Notes: generated from the sequence alone by a model not told the origin. A DNA stretch of 64,000 nt from Lonicera japonica (GCA_021464415.1 CM038464.1:1798001-1862000), one strand, 5' to 3'. Positions 20,701-33,298 are shown, counted from the stretch's first letter. Translations and numbers: made by a program.

Positions 20701-21944
20701 GATTACTTGCTTGATGAATCATTTGTAGATGCTATTGGTAACTTTCCATTTGATGATGGAGCATTCTTGGAAGCTAATGACCTGACAAATCCGGTTGAGG
20801 CAGATCCTTCAGGCTTTGACTTGCTCGAAGAGTATCTTACGTTCTTTGATTCTGATGGTGACAACTTGCAGTATATGAACTTTTCAATGATGAAGGGAAT
20901 TGAGGACCTTGTTTCTGACCCAGCATCCCTCTCCAATGAGGTAATATTATACTTGAACCTAACAATTGATTTTGGTTTCTGGTGATATGGAATATCAAAT
21001 ATGGCTTTACTTAATTGGTTTAATTACTCTGGTATCAGTATATGACTGAAGAAACCATGCATGCAACCATGGCTAGCCAAAAGCTATTAGAAGGACATAC
21101 TAACGATGTTCCATCCTCTTCAGAGCAAGATCACACAAATTTTGGATCAGGTACTTGAGTTTTTTCCCCCTTTTTTAACCTGAGGTAATGATTTAAATTT
21201 TCTTCATTCTTGGTTGACCGCACTGATAGTAGCAGCTTCCTAGAACGTTCCTTGGCATTTAGTGCTCGTTCAGTTGAAGCATTTGTCCTTCCCAAAAATC
21301 TAAATTGTCAAGTTCTTGTTATTCAGGTCAAGAATTTTATTCACAATTCACCAGATGCCAACTTCTTTGCTAAAACATAAAGGGGGGAATAAACAATTTC
21401 GACTTCAAGAGAACAAAAAAGCTTGAAACAAACAGGCCCTTAAATTACTTGTGAAGTATCTGTATACTAAGGTCTCCATTGTGCTTTGGTGTAAGATCTC
21501 ATTTTTTGTATGCTTTCTGATGGTGCAGATATCCAGTATCCATTTATGAAGCGGGCTGGTCGCATTCTGGACAACATCCCTGCCCCTCCTGCCTTTGCTT
21601 CAGAGTTCCCATCGAAGGAAGCTGCTCTCCATCTCTATTCTACTACTTCTCAGTCATCCAGTTCTGTCCATGTTACTGCCGGTATGATCCATATAAACAA
21701 TGTTTCTTCGAATGGCAATGACTTTGACTGGCCCTTTGGTAAGCCCGGGCACATCAATGTCATCCTCTCTTTTGGGCTGTGTAGAGGTGACAATAATCCT
21801 GTCAGTTCCCAAGCAATGCCGAGCATACTGACTGGGAAGGCTGCTAGTTCAGCAATATTTCGGGGTTGGTTTTGCTTCATGTTCATTTGGGTCCTAATTC
21901 TTTCCATTAGCTTCAAGATTGGGACATATATTTGTGCCAGTTAA
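17739..21944 (+). CDS. Membrane-anchored NAC transcription factor, NAC053/NAC078-like
   Basis: Exons 17739-17913, 18171-18448, 19181-19369, 20434-20940, 21039-21150 and 21529-21944 join in frame to give 558 aa. The NAC domain (about residues 11-165) has [64 protein letters not shown] and [16 protein letters not shown]. An acidic region follows ([14 protein letters not shown]). The last exon ends with a hydrophobic segment of about 20 residues ([15 protein letters not shown]) close to the C-terminus, as in tail-anchored NTL factors. Length and architecture match Arabidopsis NAC053 and NAC078, which are released from membranes under stress and activate proteasome genes. Exon 2 is exactly as long as in the upstream NAC gene (278 bp), showing shared ancestry. 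Anchoring and release are inferred from the family. Confidence 0.9.
19141..19157 (+). repeat. C17 homopolymer just upstream of NAC exon 3
   Basis: Seventeen C in a row, lying 23 bp before the AG acceptor of exon 3 (19181) of the second NAC gene. It replaces the usual T-rich polypyrimidine tract. Confidence 0.8.
19487..19615 (-). mobile_element. Possible SINE fragment in NAC intron 3
   Basis: On the minus strand it contains GAGTTCGAATCTTCTTGG, a good tRNA B-box, about 80 bp from GGTGCTCTAAGAGG. Part of it (GACCCTCC near 19530, then a diverged stretch to about 19600) is loosely shared with 25930-25995 in the MDH gene. The ends and target duplication are not clear. Confidence 0.3.
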
Positions 21945-23134
21945 GGCTTCATGAGTGGTAAAGCTTATGGCCATAACAGGCTGGAAAACATACTGCATGT
22001 CAACATGTCGGGGGAAACTGGAGTGGATATTGATGCGTATGCATTGTTATGGAACAGTTAACAGTTCGTTATAAGATCATTTACTGTAAGTTTATAGCCT
22101 ATTAAAAGTTGAACTAGATATATGTAAAATTATACATATAAATTATGATGCAGGCTTGGATTTATGCATTGTAACGGATGGCTGATTGCTTTCATTCTTT
22201 AGCCGGAATAGCTTTTGTTAGATCTTTTTCTCTGGTTGAGTCCTGTGTGAATGTTATGGAGGGAAAGCTCTTACACATTTTTGTTGAGTTTGAGATGTTA
22301 TATACCTTGTGTTATGAGCCTTATTCTGAAGCTTGTCACTTGCTGATGTTAAATAACAGATCTTGTTTATAAAACTTATCGTGAGTCTTCATAGTACCCT
22401 TTTGACTTTTGTTCATTTCAAGAGAGCACTAATACAACCTAAATATAACTCGTTTTGTGATAATGTTCAAATAAGAAATTGAGACAAAGTGAGATGCCTG
22501 GAAAAAGAAAGCGAGACTTTTGATTCAATGTGTAGGGAGTACTTAACTGTTCATAATACTTGCGAGCGTTTTCTATCTTTTTGGAATATCCCAAATAGAG
22601 TCTAATTTTTTTTTTCTAGAGCATATAATCAATGGACCAGAACTTGTCGATATGAAACAAATATTGTTCTAATCTTTTTGGAATATCCCAAATAGAGTCC
22701 AAATTTTTATTTTTTTGAGCATATAATCAATGAACCAGAACTTGTCGATATGAAACAAATATTGTTCTAAATAATTGATTATGGTGAAACTAGTGCATTG
22801 GAAAAAATAACTGCAACAAAGTACATATATAACAATTGGTTCCAAAGACACTGGAACCAGAAACTGGTCGGGGACAGTGAATGAAGGACAGTTGCTCGGC
22901 ACTGGCTAAAGCTTAAAAGTTCACCCTATTTTAACTTCAAAATTTTATCTAGTATCATAAAATTAAATTACAACATTTATAAACTGATGATGCCATAAAT
23001 TACTCCCTACTGACCCTTATTCTATAGCGAATTATAGTATGGGCAGGGCACGCGTATGATGATGCTTTTCTTTTCCAGGGGGAGCTACTCTCGGTGGTAA
23101 CTTTAGATAAATTCTTCGGGATCCAAAATCACTT
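21945..23134. other. Convergent 3' regions of the second NAC gene and NADP-MDH
   Basis: Both genes end here, tail to tail. It holds the 3' untranslated sequence of each and the 97-bp duplication listed separately. No further coding sequence was seen. Confidence 0.5.
22574..22768. repeat. Tandem duplication, unit 97 bp
   Basis: CTTTTTGGAATATCCCAAAT begins at 22577 and again at 22674. The blocks then agree through CATATAATCAATG(G/A)ACCAG to AACAAATATTGTTCTAA with only a few changes. Confidence 0.85.
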
Positions 23135-26100
23135 CTACACTTCTCCTGGAAGCATTGTGTCCTCGGGCAGATCACAGACGGCAATTCCCTGAAGCCAACA
23201 AATTTAACAAAAAAAATGAACTCGCCAACTGAATCAATACCATGAACCAATATGATGTCATAATATGATACTGACCTCTCCTGTAAGATGGGCAACGCAT
23301 CTCTTCTCAGCAAGTAACTCATCTTCACTCTGCAAATGTAGTGCAACTCGCATCAAACGATGAATAAATATTACAATTTTTTAATTTTTCACCAGCTAGA
23401 TTGTTCGGACACTAATGGTCTGCATGATACATTTCGAATTTCAATAGCAGAAGCACATTTGTTTCGCAGAACAAAGGCAAGAATCTGTTGCATGGGCAGT
23501 ATCCTTCAAGAAAATAAATTGGGGGCTCCTCTGTTTTCTGAGTACTGGATCATACGCTACCCACGCTACAGTTTCACCACCCATTTATTACTTCAAATGT
23601 GGCATGGAAAAGAAAGGAGTGTCAGCCCTTTCGAAATAGAGTTTACCTTTTTTATTCGCCTGCGAAGAAAGTCATCAATTATTACATCCTTGACAAGTTC
23701 ATAATCACCATCTCCCTGAACATGAATGCAAGACATGAATATATATATATATATATATATATCACCAAATTGCTGGAGAAAAAAGGGGTATGATCCCTGG
23801 ATGATTAACTAACCTTAGATCTGCAAGGCATGCTGAAAACAATACCCTCTGCTATACCATATGGATTTCCACTCGTATAAACCTACGTTCACATTTTAAA
23901 TGTCAGACCAGTGATTGGAGAACAACATCAACTTCTATCCAACTTCAACAACCCATGTTCTAGGGCTAACATGGATGGGGCCTTGGGGATTGCTATATTG
24001 CCTCCTAAGGGTATCACAAAGTTACACATTGTCATATTCATCATAATAATGTAGTAAAAACTTGTAATATTACTGTACCCATTTTCTAATTGAGAAGCGT
24101 GATAATGATGGTAAATTTTTACAGCTCTACATAATCATCTGATTATAAAGCTTTCATAACAAATGATGGGGCTTACCTTTTCAACTGTTCGCACATTGGT
24201 TATGTCTTCATGGAGCATGAACCTCCTTTTTTAATTTTGGAAATTAATTGGAAAATAAAAAACAGATGAATAAACTTTAACTCAGTATCATTCAAGTGAA
24301 TCCTATATTACTCACTAATCTGAAGTGAGGCTTTTGGCATATTCGTAAGGTTGATCTTCAGATTCTTATATCCTCATCCAAGAACTTAAGTTAATGCATC
24401 TACGATTACTTGAAAAAAATATGCTCCAGTTACAGCATAATAAAGAGATAAGAAGAAAGCAACCCAAATGTTTATTACTTTACAGCATCAAGAAACATGA
24501 ACTTACTCCAGATGAAAACCAATCACCCTCTGGAGTTGGAGTTACGAGAGATCTTATGCCATCAACAATCGACACAGCAGTTGATGCAGCTGAAGATCTT
24601 CCCCACTTCTGTATTAGAGCCCCGCCTCTCTACAATAATTTTTTTCTATGTAAGTGATTTTAATTCCAAAAACCACCAGAAGACTACGCATATGGTACAT
24701 GCACATCCTTAATTTGATCAATCTTACCTTCTGGACCTTTTCAGTGAACTCCTCCTCTAACCACTTGGTATCCTTGATAACCTCTTTTACAGGTATCCCA
24801 TGAATTCTAGCATTTAAGAAGTCAGGAACCTAATAAAACAGGAAAGTAAGCATTCGTTAAAAATAGATAGAACCAGAGGAGTTTGTAGGGATTCACAACC
24901 ACACCAAAATATATTCAACGACCTGAGTGGTTGAGTGGTTCCCCCAAATGGTCACATTAGATACTTTGTCATAGAAGACTCCTGCTTTGAGAGCCAGCTG
25001 CAATATATGTAATTTTTTTAAATCATCTGTCACACTTTCTCCAGTATATAGGTATCATCAAACATATAATAGTCATAAGGTGTTTATACCTGGCATTTTG
25101 CTCTGTTCTCATCTAATCTAGTCAAGGCATGAAAATTCTTTGCGGGTATGTTTGGAGCATTCTTCAAACAGATCAATGCACTGCAAAGAAATGAAAACAA
25201 ATTTACCAATGATAGGCTTCACGAGAAAACTAAAAGGCATCAAGCAAGAGAGCTAATGTATTACTTGGTGTTACAGGGGTTGCCCACTACCATAACTTTG
25301 ACATTACGAGAAGCAACAGCATTGAGAGCTTTTCCCTGCGATTTTTAAAAAATTTAAAAAGTGACAATATTTAGTATAAGAAACAAGACCATTATTTCCA
25401 GTTGTCCTTCACATAAATTACAAGTGAAACCAACACACAAGCATTTACAGCACCTGTTCAGCAAAAATCTGGCCATTTATGTCTAATAAGTCAGCCCGCT
25501 CCATTCCTGGCCCTCGAGGCTTTGCTCCAATCAGAAGTGCCCATTCTACATCTTGGAACACTTCATAAGGATCTATGCCGATACTCACCTCTCGCAGCAA
25601 AGGATACAAGGAGTCCTCCAGTTCCATGGCAACTCCTGTAAAGTTGTGGTATCAATTACATGAGCAAAAGGAGCAACAGTTGTCAGATCGATATATTTCT
25701 CTTACTAGAGTGTGGAGAAGCCAAAGCGAGCCATATTAATGATGTAGAAATTCAAATGAAGTACAAAACCTAATATATCATGATGAATATTGTGTGGAAA
25801 AAAATTAGACTTGCGACTCGGAGAATTTAATTCAAACAATCAGAGACAGCCGAGCGAACAGTGTTTTTCCATTTGTCTTGTTTCCAGTAAGTCAGAATAC
25901 CCATGCATATTAGAGTGTCTGACTACTCATGTAGACCCTCCGATCCGCATACACCAAGACAAACTATGAGAGGTGTCTCAAACAGTAGCCCCATTTTCAA
26001 AATGAACACTTCTATTTTAGGATATCCCAGGCAGGAAAATTTTGACTCTAATTAAAACGAGACACAACATGCAATAATTTAATACTAGACATTTCCACAT

Positions 26101-29042
26101 GTCTTTTCCTTTTTCAGAATTTGCTCGACATTCGAACAAAAAGTTTAGGTCGGGTAGAAATCCGAATCGAAGAAATGGCTTTCTTCGACCCTCTCAAAGG
26201 TGGTAAATCCTCAAAATTTCCAATTCACACAACTAAGCTGCAAAAGGTCAGTACTATTTTGTCCAACTTTAACTTATTCTACTAATTGATCTTCATTTCC
26301 AATACAAGACCATACAACTCATTGGAACTCAGACTAATTGTTAACAAATACTCTAACCAAAATAGTCACACGTCAAGTAGTTGAGTTACAACATGGAATG
26401 GTCGGTGTTACATATTGTTTAAATACTACACATACTCATCCTCCATGGATACCAATAAAAAACACTAGTTATGAGCCCTACCTTCAAGAGCTTCAAATGA
26501 CCTTTCAGATCCCAATAGCTTCAATGCAATAGGTTGATCTGGCCCGAAAACCTCGCCCGATGCGAGCTGCCATAACAGAACAAGTTAAATACCGTCTTCG
26601 GAAAGTTTAAGGGTTTTTTTTTTTTATATTTTTCAAAAGAAGGTCTAAGTCTCTTCCTTTTTACTACAAATAAACCCTCCCACCCCAGGTGAGACTCGAA
26701 CTTGGATCTCCAGGATCCGGTGGGCGCCTTTACCACTAGGCTAACCCACTCGCTCCTTCGGAATGTTCAGTTAGTTCTCAATATTCAAGCGATTGAAATA
26801 ACATGTGATACTATTGAAATGCACAAGTTTTTGATTCACTTATGCGAAACTTATAATCTAAAATATACGAGTAACCCCATTAAATATGTACTTCAACCTA
26901 TGAAGCATAGACCCGACACGCAACACGCATTTCGATACAACACGCGACACGCAATTTTTCCAAAATGTAGGACACGACACGTGGGGGGACACATTCTTAA
27001 TTAATTAATTCTATATGCAATAAATATTATAAATTTTTAAGAATTCAATAAAATGAAACTAGATTGCATTAATAACCCAAATACTCAAAACATGATCACC
27101 AAATTATTCCATAATTAGAGCATCAAAAAGCATACATAGACTAAATTATTCCTTAGAATGATAGAAAACAAAAGGGGAATAAAAAGTGGCTTAGTTGTCT
27201 CATTCTCAGTTGATGTTGCAAAAAAGAAACACTATGAGTAGTAGCCATCTAAATCAATTATCCAGTATTAGAGATTATAATTAAATCCAAGTGTCGGGTC
27301 CGACACATAGCCTCCAAGAGAGTGTCCGTGCTTCAAAGACTTCAACCATTTTTGTTAAGCTTAAAATGTTCCCATATCTTCATTAAAAACCTGACCTGAT
27401 TTGTTATTTATAGAGATGCATTATAGACCACTATTTTCATTATATCTCATGTTCAATGAAAAGAAAGTGAGGGACAAAACAGGAAGCTCTTTGCAGATTG
27501 CAGATTTTACTGTATTTTGGAACCAGCGTCCGATATGAAAATGGCATGGGTACTAGTGATATCTGGTTACTATTTGTGATTTAAGCTTCACCAATGGATA
27601 ATTTTTTCCATTCCTTCTGATGGTAAATGACATCTAAAAGCTAGGGTAAGCATAAACCATGGGACCTCAAGCATGCCATAATGTATTTAGTAAAAGCATG
27701 CATACTGAATGTAAATTTAACACAAATATCAAGCTTCATAACTTTTATGCCATTCGTACTTGCAAAAGTAGGATTCTTTCTCCACAGCAGACGTTAGTGA
27801 TTCAGACATCAGTTGAACACCGAAAACAGATGCAACTTTTTATTACCTTGAAAAGTAAATGATTAGATATCATCCCAGCAGCACCTGACACAGCAATATT
27901 GATTAATTTCTTCCATGCTTTCGTCTCCTCTTCCTGTAATTGTATCAAAAATGATAAAGTCCACATCATAAATCAGGTCATCTTATACCACCCAAACACG
28001 GCATTAGCAAAAGCACCTGGTATCAGAACCTAATTTTATCTTTCTATGTTCTTTTTCAATGTTGCTGGAGAAGTTTTCTTTAAGGGCGGCATCTAATTCA
28101 TAGCTTAAGCATGCTTTAGTTCCGGAGATTCTTCAGCTTAATTGTTCAATGTTCATTGACATATAACAGAAAAAAATATATTTGTTACCTAATGATTATT
28201 TATTTGGACCAAGCGGCACACCTAATGATTATGGATCTGGCGCACAATGCATCATGACAAGGACAATTCAACATAAAAAATTTGATGACAATATTGGAAT
28301 TTAAAATATTCTTGTGGTACTAAAATATTTTTAAAATTTGAAATATTTAAATTTCAACATATCCTTTCTTTTGTTGCTAAAGATTTAAAATATTTGTATA
28401 TTACTAAAATGATGATCCGCCCCGAATGCAATTGACGTGTCTGTTAGTGTCCGGATTTAGCACAGTTTTTCGATTGACATATCATGAAACACAATAATTA
28501 ATAGTTATATAATAAAGCAGTTAAAAATTAAACTAGAATACGTAAAAAATATGGAATTATGTAACGAAGGAGCCTAATCGCGAATAAAAAAACAGATAAG
28601 ATAAAGAGTAAGAGGAATGGAATTGAAGTATTAATAGATAGAGAACCGACCGCCTTGAGATCATAAGTGAGGCAGAATACGCCGAAGCATTCAGGCTTCT
28701 TCTTAGTGTCTTGGTTTTGCACAGGGACCGGTGCTTGAACTTGGCTGTGTTGTGTGAATTGAATTGAAATCGGAGGGAGTAGGATTAATTAGGCGCAATC
28801 GGATATATAGATGATATAGAAAAAGGTAAAACAGTAGAAGGAGATAAGAGAAGAGGAACATACCTGGAAGTGACAGAGCAAGAGATTCTGGAGTTTTGAG
28901 CTTTAGGATAAGGAGGAGGGAAAGCGAGGAGGCGTCGATGATAAGAGGAGAAACGACGGATGCTGCTGGTTGAAGATATGTAGGAGAGCTGAGAATTGCT
29001 TTTAGCGTATGCAGTAGAAGAAGATAGTTCTGCTACCGCCAT
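23135..29042 (-). CDS. NADP-MDH: Chloroplast NADP-dependent malate dehydrogenase
   Basis: Fourteen exons, all with GT/AG boundaries, join in frame to 444 aa: 29042-28864, 28744-28651, 27933-27847, 26566-26482, 25635-25454, 25335-25265, 25180-25090, 24997-24923, 24829-24728, 24629-24507, 23882-23814, 23715-23647, 23329-23276, 23188-23135. The enzyme reduces oxaloacetate to malate with NADPH in the stroma (malate valve). Residues 1 to about 55 form a Ser-rich transit peptide. The N-terminal extension has the regulatory pair Cys79/Cys84 ([14 protein letters not shown]). The C-terminal extension has Cys420/Cys432, twelve residues apart as in the sorghum enzyme. Other landmarks are [39 protein letters not shown] and WGNHS (catalytic His284). 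All residues needed for thioredoxin control are present, so it should be functional and light-activated. Introns carry a SINE and a Mutator-like element. Confidence 0.97.
26608..26755 (-). mobile_element. tRNA-derived SINE, family A, in NADP-MDH intron 3
   Basis: On the minus strand: A-box-like TTAGCCTAGTGGTAAAGGC and B-box GTTCGAGTCTC, then TTTATTTGTAG and GAGACTTAGACCT as in the SINE at 8293-8457, ending in an A-rich tail. Flanks CTTCGGAA(A/T)GTT at 26596-26607 and 26756-26767 form a 12-bp target duplication with one mismatch. It lies 41 bp upstream (genomic plus side) of the exon 4 acceptor. Confidence 0.85.
26899..27338. mobile_element. Mutator-like non-autonomous element in NADP-MDH intron 3
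   Basis: A perfect 9-bp target duplication ACTTCAACC lies at 26890-26898 and 27339-27347, the length typical of Mutator-like elements. The ends TATGAAGCATAGACCCGACA and, inverted, CTTTGAAGCACGGACACTC are imperfect inverted repeats. The 440-bp interior is AT-rich and non-coding, with CGACACG-rich sequence at both ends. Confidence 0.75.
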
Positions 29043-29180
29043 GGCAGTAGAGAGTGAGTTTTAGAGCTCTAGAATTAAATTAAGTAGTAGTTAGTTTTAT
29101 AGACAAGAGATGAGATTCAAGTGTAGAAGGAGAAAAATGTCTGGTTAGGGGGGGAGAATATATAAGGAAGAGAGGTGAAT
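29043..29180 (-). promoter_or_regulatory. NADP-MDH 5' leader and proximal promoter
   Basis: On the minus strand a TTATATAT run lies at about 29158-29165, some 115 bp before the start codon, a reasonable TATA-box distance for a short leader. No ATG precedes the start at 29042 within this stretch in the sense direction. Confidence 0.4.
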
Positions 29181-29512
29181 GTGAAGTAAGAAGAAGAAGA
29201 AGAAAGAAAGATTGGAGTGTTTTCAGGATTTATTTATTTATTATTATTATGGGATGAAGAGATATTTGAAATATAGGTATAAGGCTGTGTTTAAGACACT
29301 TGTCATCGCTGCCTCATCGTCACAAAATCTTCTTCTTCCTTGTAAATAAATTAAGATATAGATGAAAGACAATGCGTGAGAAATTAAAACTAAAATATGT
29401 TAAAAGTTTAGAATTTGTACTTAATTACAGGAATAAAATCCACAGAAGTAATTCATACTTTGGCTATTCATTTTAGAAATTTAAATTTAGTCTTCAATTT
29501 GTAAATAGTAAG
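29181..29512. other. Distal NADP-MDH upstream DNA
   Basis: AT-rich with GAA-like runs at 29193-29210. Nothing else recognised. Confidence 0.4.
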
Positions 29513-29853
29513 TTTTTGTTTGGTTCATTTTTCAAAAAATATGTTTTTGGTTTTCTACAAAAAAAAAAAAAAAATAAGTTAACTTTACTTCACACTTCTC
29601 AAAATTAACTTCACTTTTCTTTCTCTCTCATAATTTTTTTAAAATAATATAACTTTAAATTCGAAAATCGGAATTAGATAAAAAATATATATATATTCAA
29701 AACATACTTATCAAGATTTATAAAATAAGATCCATTGTGACTATTTTTTGAGTTTTTTTCATGAGTTTTTTTTAATTAGTTGAAAAAAACTCAAAAAAAA
29801 AAATCACTTTTCAACCTACTTTCACACTTCCCAAAAAATTCAACCAAACAAGT
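29513..29853. mobile_element. MITE-like inverted-repeat element
   Basis: The left end TTGTTTGGTTCATTTTTCAA and the right end, inverted, CTTGTTTGGTTGAATTTTTT face each other across about 340 bp of AT-rich non-coding DNA. CACTTYYCAAAA-type blocks are repeated in inverted sense inside. No clean target duplication was seen. Confidence 0.5.
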
Positions 29854-32149
29854 CCAAAAGTTGGAATGGCACATTTATTTGATTTATTTTAAAAAAAAAT
29901 TAAAAAAACTTTCAATCATATTATTATTTTCCCACCCTATTAATATGGGTATAGCATACTTTTTTTTTTGTTTTTGCAAAATACGACATACTTTTACCAA
30001 ATTATGGCATACTCTTTTTTTTTAGTATGTCGTCTTACATTTAACTATTTTTCTTTTTAGAAAAAGGGAAAAACAATACCAAAAATTTATAGCCCGATGC
30101 TAAATTAAACCTAAAATGTTGATGGATCAAATAGGAAAATAGTCGAGGCAATTCAATAGTCTAACCAAATTGATTGTGCAAAAATCAATAAAAGTGGTTA
30201 TGTCTGTTAATGCAATAAATTGGTTTGGTCCCATATTTAGTACTTTGAAATTGATTATGTCAATCCCATTTAAAAATTGTCAAGAAATTGGATTGATATA
30301 TACACACATTATATAGGACATTCTTAATACGCACACCATTTAAAATGATCATTGTTGATGCTAAAAACTAAAAAAGATATTTTAAACTGCACAGTCAAAT
30401 AATTCGGATCAAATGATTGAAACAATAAATGTAACAAATCAACGGAGTCAAAGATGTATAAAGGATGTTGGCCTCATATGAATATACGGGTTAGTCATCT
30501 TCTGTGGAATAGAATTAGGAACTCAGTTCTGCCTTGTTATTGATATAACCAAGTAGATATTACAAACTCAAAGTGATCTCTCTAGCTAATCTATCATCAC
30601 GATATTACAATAAGAGTATGCTCAAGTTATACGAGTTATGGCTTCTATATTTTAGGAGCTTTGTTGAGTGCTCTGAGCTTCCATTTCTATCTTGTCTTCT
30701 TCCTATTGAATGCTGGATTCTTTCTTGTTATTGGTTGTTCGGTATTTTCACCAGAGGAGTAAATGCTTAATTCTTTCTCTATTTATATGACTGAGATAAG
30801 ACGTGTTACAGAGCTTTGTGCGTATGTCTGAGACCATGCATTGATCATCACCAACTCTAACCTTACTCCCCCATGAATTTTGATACATTAAATATAGTTG
30901 GTGTGCATTTAACGATGGTGAAGGAGGTTATGTGCGTTCTGCAGAAAATGTACCAGTTGCCGATATCGTTCGTCAATTACTCTGTCAAAGTGGCCGAGCG
31001 ATAGAGCTCCAAAACTCGTCAAGAGAGCTCTAAAGCCCGAGTTTCGTATTTCGTTGTGCGCGATTGACTCTCGAGTAATTGTCCAACATATGAGGAGCTC
31101 CACTTCCCCTTTAATGGTCAAACAGGGCTCCTCTGAGCTCCCTCCGTCAGGATAGGTTTGATTATTGACATGGATGGCCACATGTTAGCTCGTGATTGGC
31201 AGAGTAAATTTAGTTATTAATTTGTACCATCAATCATTAATATTCAAACACATGAAACATGCTTTTAAATGTAATATATAACAGTTTTTCTTTACAAAAA
31301 ATATGTATATAATTTTACCATCACAATGGATCTTGTTTTATTAATTTTAATCAGTAGGTTTCAAATATAATTTTTTTTTATTAAAATTCAATTTTTGGAT
31401 TTAAAGATATGGCATTTCAAATTTTTAAATAGAAATTTATGAGAAATAAAATAATTTTAAAAAGTATACATAGATTGTATGGAACGAAGGTGGTGTTTTT
31501 GATTGTATTTATTTATAGTGTATATATCTCTCATTTTTTATTTGACACTTTAATTTGAGAGTAAGAATACATCTAAAAATGTTTTGTTTGGAAATAAGAG
31601 AAAATTTTTGAGCTCTTAATCATATAAACTTTTGAGAAAATATTGTGTTTAATTTTCTTTTATTTATAATATAAATAAAAAATGGGTAAGTAATTAAAAA
31701 CATTTTCATTATTTGGGTTTACCCAAATTTTCTTCTTTTTTTTTTCCCTTTCTTCGACATTGCTATTAAGCCAATTCCATAGGGTTAAATCAAGTTTCTT
31801 TAAATGATCAACTAATTGGGCATCAATTTTAATAGTCCCCATTCCCCATTCCCTTTCAATTATAATATATTTTAATAGAACCGCAGATTTTAGAGTTATT
31901 AATTGTCTATCAACTTACTTTTTTATTGTGAAATTAATATTGATTATATTGTTAACACTTAGAGATAATGGGTTATAGGCCTCGCTTTATAATATTTTAT
32001 AATTATAAGGACGGACTCATATTTAATAAAGGGAAGTAGTACTAATTTCATAATTTGATTTTACAATAAGTACACTTTTAATAATATTAATTTATTTTAA
32101 GGAAAATGATAAATGTTGATGGCAAATATACCCGTAATCAGTTCAAGTT
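29854..32149. other. Intergenic, no gene supported
   Basis: AT-rich. A 90-codon minus-strand frame (31181-30909) has no recognisable domain. The stretch around 30430-31200 is less AT-rich than its surroundings and might be a worn transposon, but I see no termini. Confidence 0.45.
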
Positions 32150-32425
32150 AATGTTAAAAGCAACCATTTTCTCTCTCTATCTCTCTCTCCAGTTAAACAA
32201 ACCACATTTCTTCTATCTTCTCTCTCTCTCTAAAATCAAACACCTCGTTCTCCCTCTCTAAAATCGATCGACCAAGCTCAACTCAAACCAAGCTCCGACC
32301 AACGATCTCACCTCCTCCACCACCACCACCATCACCATTTGACTCTTCGATCGTATCGCCGAAAAGAGCACCGTTCTCATCTTCTTCTTCTTCTTCTTCA
32401 TTTTTTTGTAAGTGCAATCATAAAA
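32150..32425 (+). other. Gene-leader-like stretch without a gene
   Basis: It runs as CT-rich sequence (CTCTCTCTAT, CTCTCTCTAAAATC), then CACCTCCTCCACCACCACC, then (CTT)n, and ends with TTTTTTTGTAAGTGC, which looks like a splice donor. It has the look of a plant 5' leader and first exon, but no coding exon follows within reach. It could be a fragment captured by a transposon or the leader of a lost gene. Confidence 0.3.
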
Positions 32426-32689
32426 CATATATAATTTTTGATTGAACTGTTGGATTTAGCTGATTTTCAGATATGTTGTTCGAAAGACAAAGTTACTTTA
32501 ACTATGCGAAAATCAAGATGATCAGATGTCGTTTTGCTATCGAAATAGACCAATTTTGACAACCCAACCGGATTTAAAAAAAAATATTCATCACTCTTTT
32601 TTTTACGAACCCTACAACGATCCATATATATATATATAAATTGAGTGGATGTCAATCTCATCAATTTTGTTATTCCATGTTTTGTAGTG

Positions 32690-32880
32690 CTGCTAAAATC
32701 ATTTTAGCACCTTCTGGTTGTTGTCATGTGCGTTGGCAGGTTCTAGTTGTTGTCATGTGTGTTGACAAGTGGTACTAAATGCATTTAACATCTTCTGGTT
32801 GTGGTGCTAAATGCATTTAGCACCTTTTGGTTGTTGTCATGGTGCTAAATTTGTTTAGCACCAATTTTAATGAGATGGGA
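32690..32880. repeat. Short dispersed repeats with a 22-bp perfect palindrome
   Basis: The phrase TAGCACCTTCTGGTTGTTGT recurs in variant form four times (around 32700, 32735, 32790 and 32820). GGTGCTAAATGCATTTAGCACC at 32803-32824 is its own reverse complement. A second, imperfect copy GGTGCTAAATTTGTTTAGCACC follows at 32841-32862. Confidence 0.7.
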
Positions 32881-33298
32881 GATGTTATAAGGAATGAATA
32901 TTAGTGTCTTTTTTGTACAATATCCTTAATTTACACAACTAATTTGTAAGTGTCCTTTATAATTATGTTATTATTAGAATGAGTCCTTATGCACAATTGC
33001 CCCTAAAACTTAAAAGAAACATTGACCATTATTTTAAGAGTAATGCACTCACCTACAAATCTTACAACATATTTTTACCGGATGCATTAAATGGGTTGTA
33101 TCTTCATAAAATATAACAAAGGTACAACCCATTCAATGCACCTGGTAAGAATAGGTGATAAGATTTATAGATAAAAATAGCATTTTCCCAATTTTAAAAT
33201 TTATTGAAGAAATTGTCGCTATTAATGTAAAATAAAAGACACTAACTTTTACGAAAAGCTAGTCTAATATTTGGCACAAGAAATAAATATAATTAATA

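Noticed and set aside
26608..26755. A tRNA gene (A and B boxes present)
   Set aside because: It has an A-rich tail, a target duplication, a non-tRNA body shared with another copy and no foldable anticodon arm that I can identify; called a SINE.
30909..31181. 90-codon minus-strand open frame
   Set aside because: No family likeness or gene structure; could be transposon debris.
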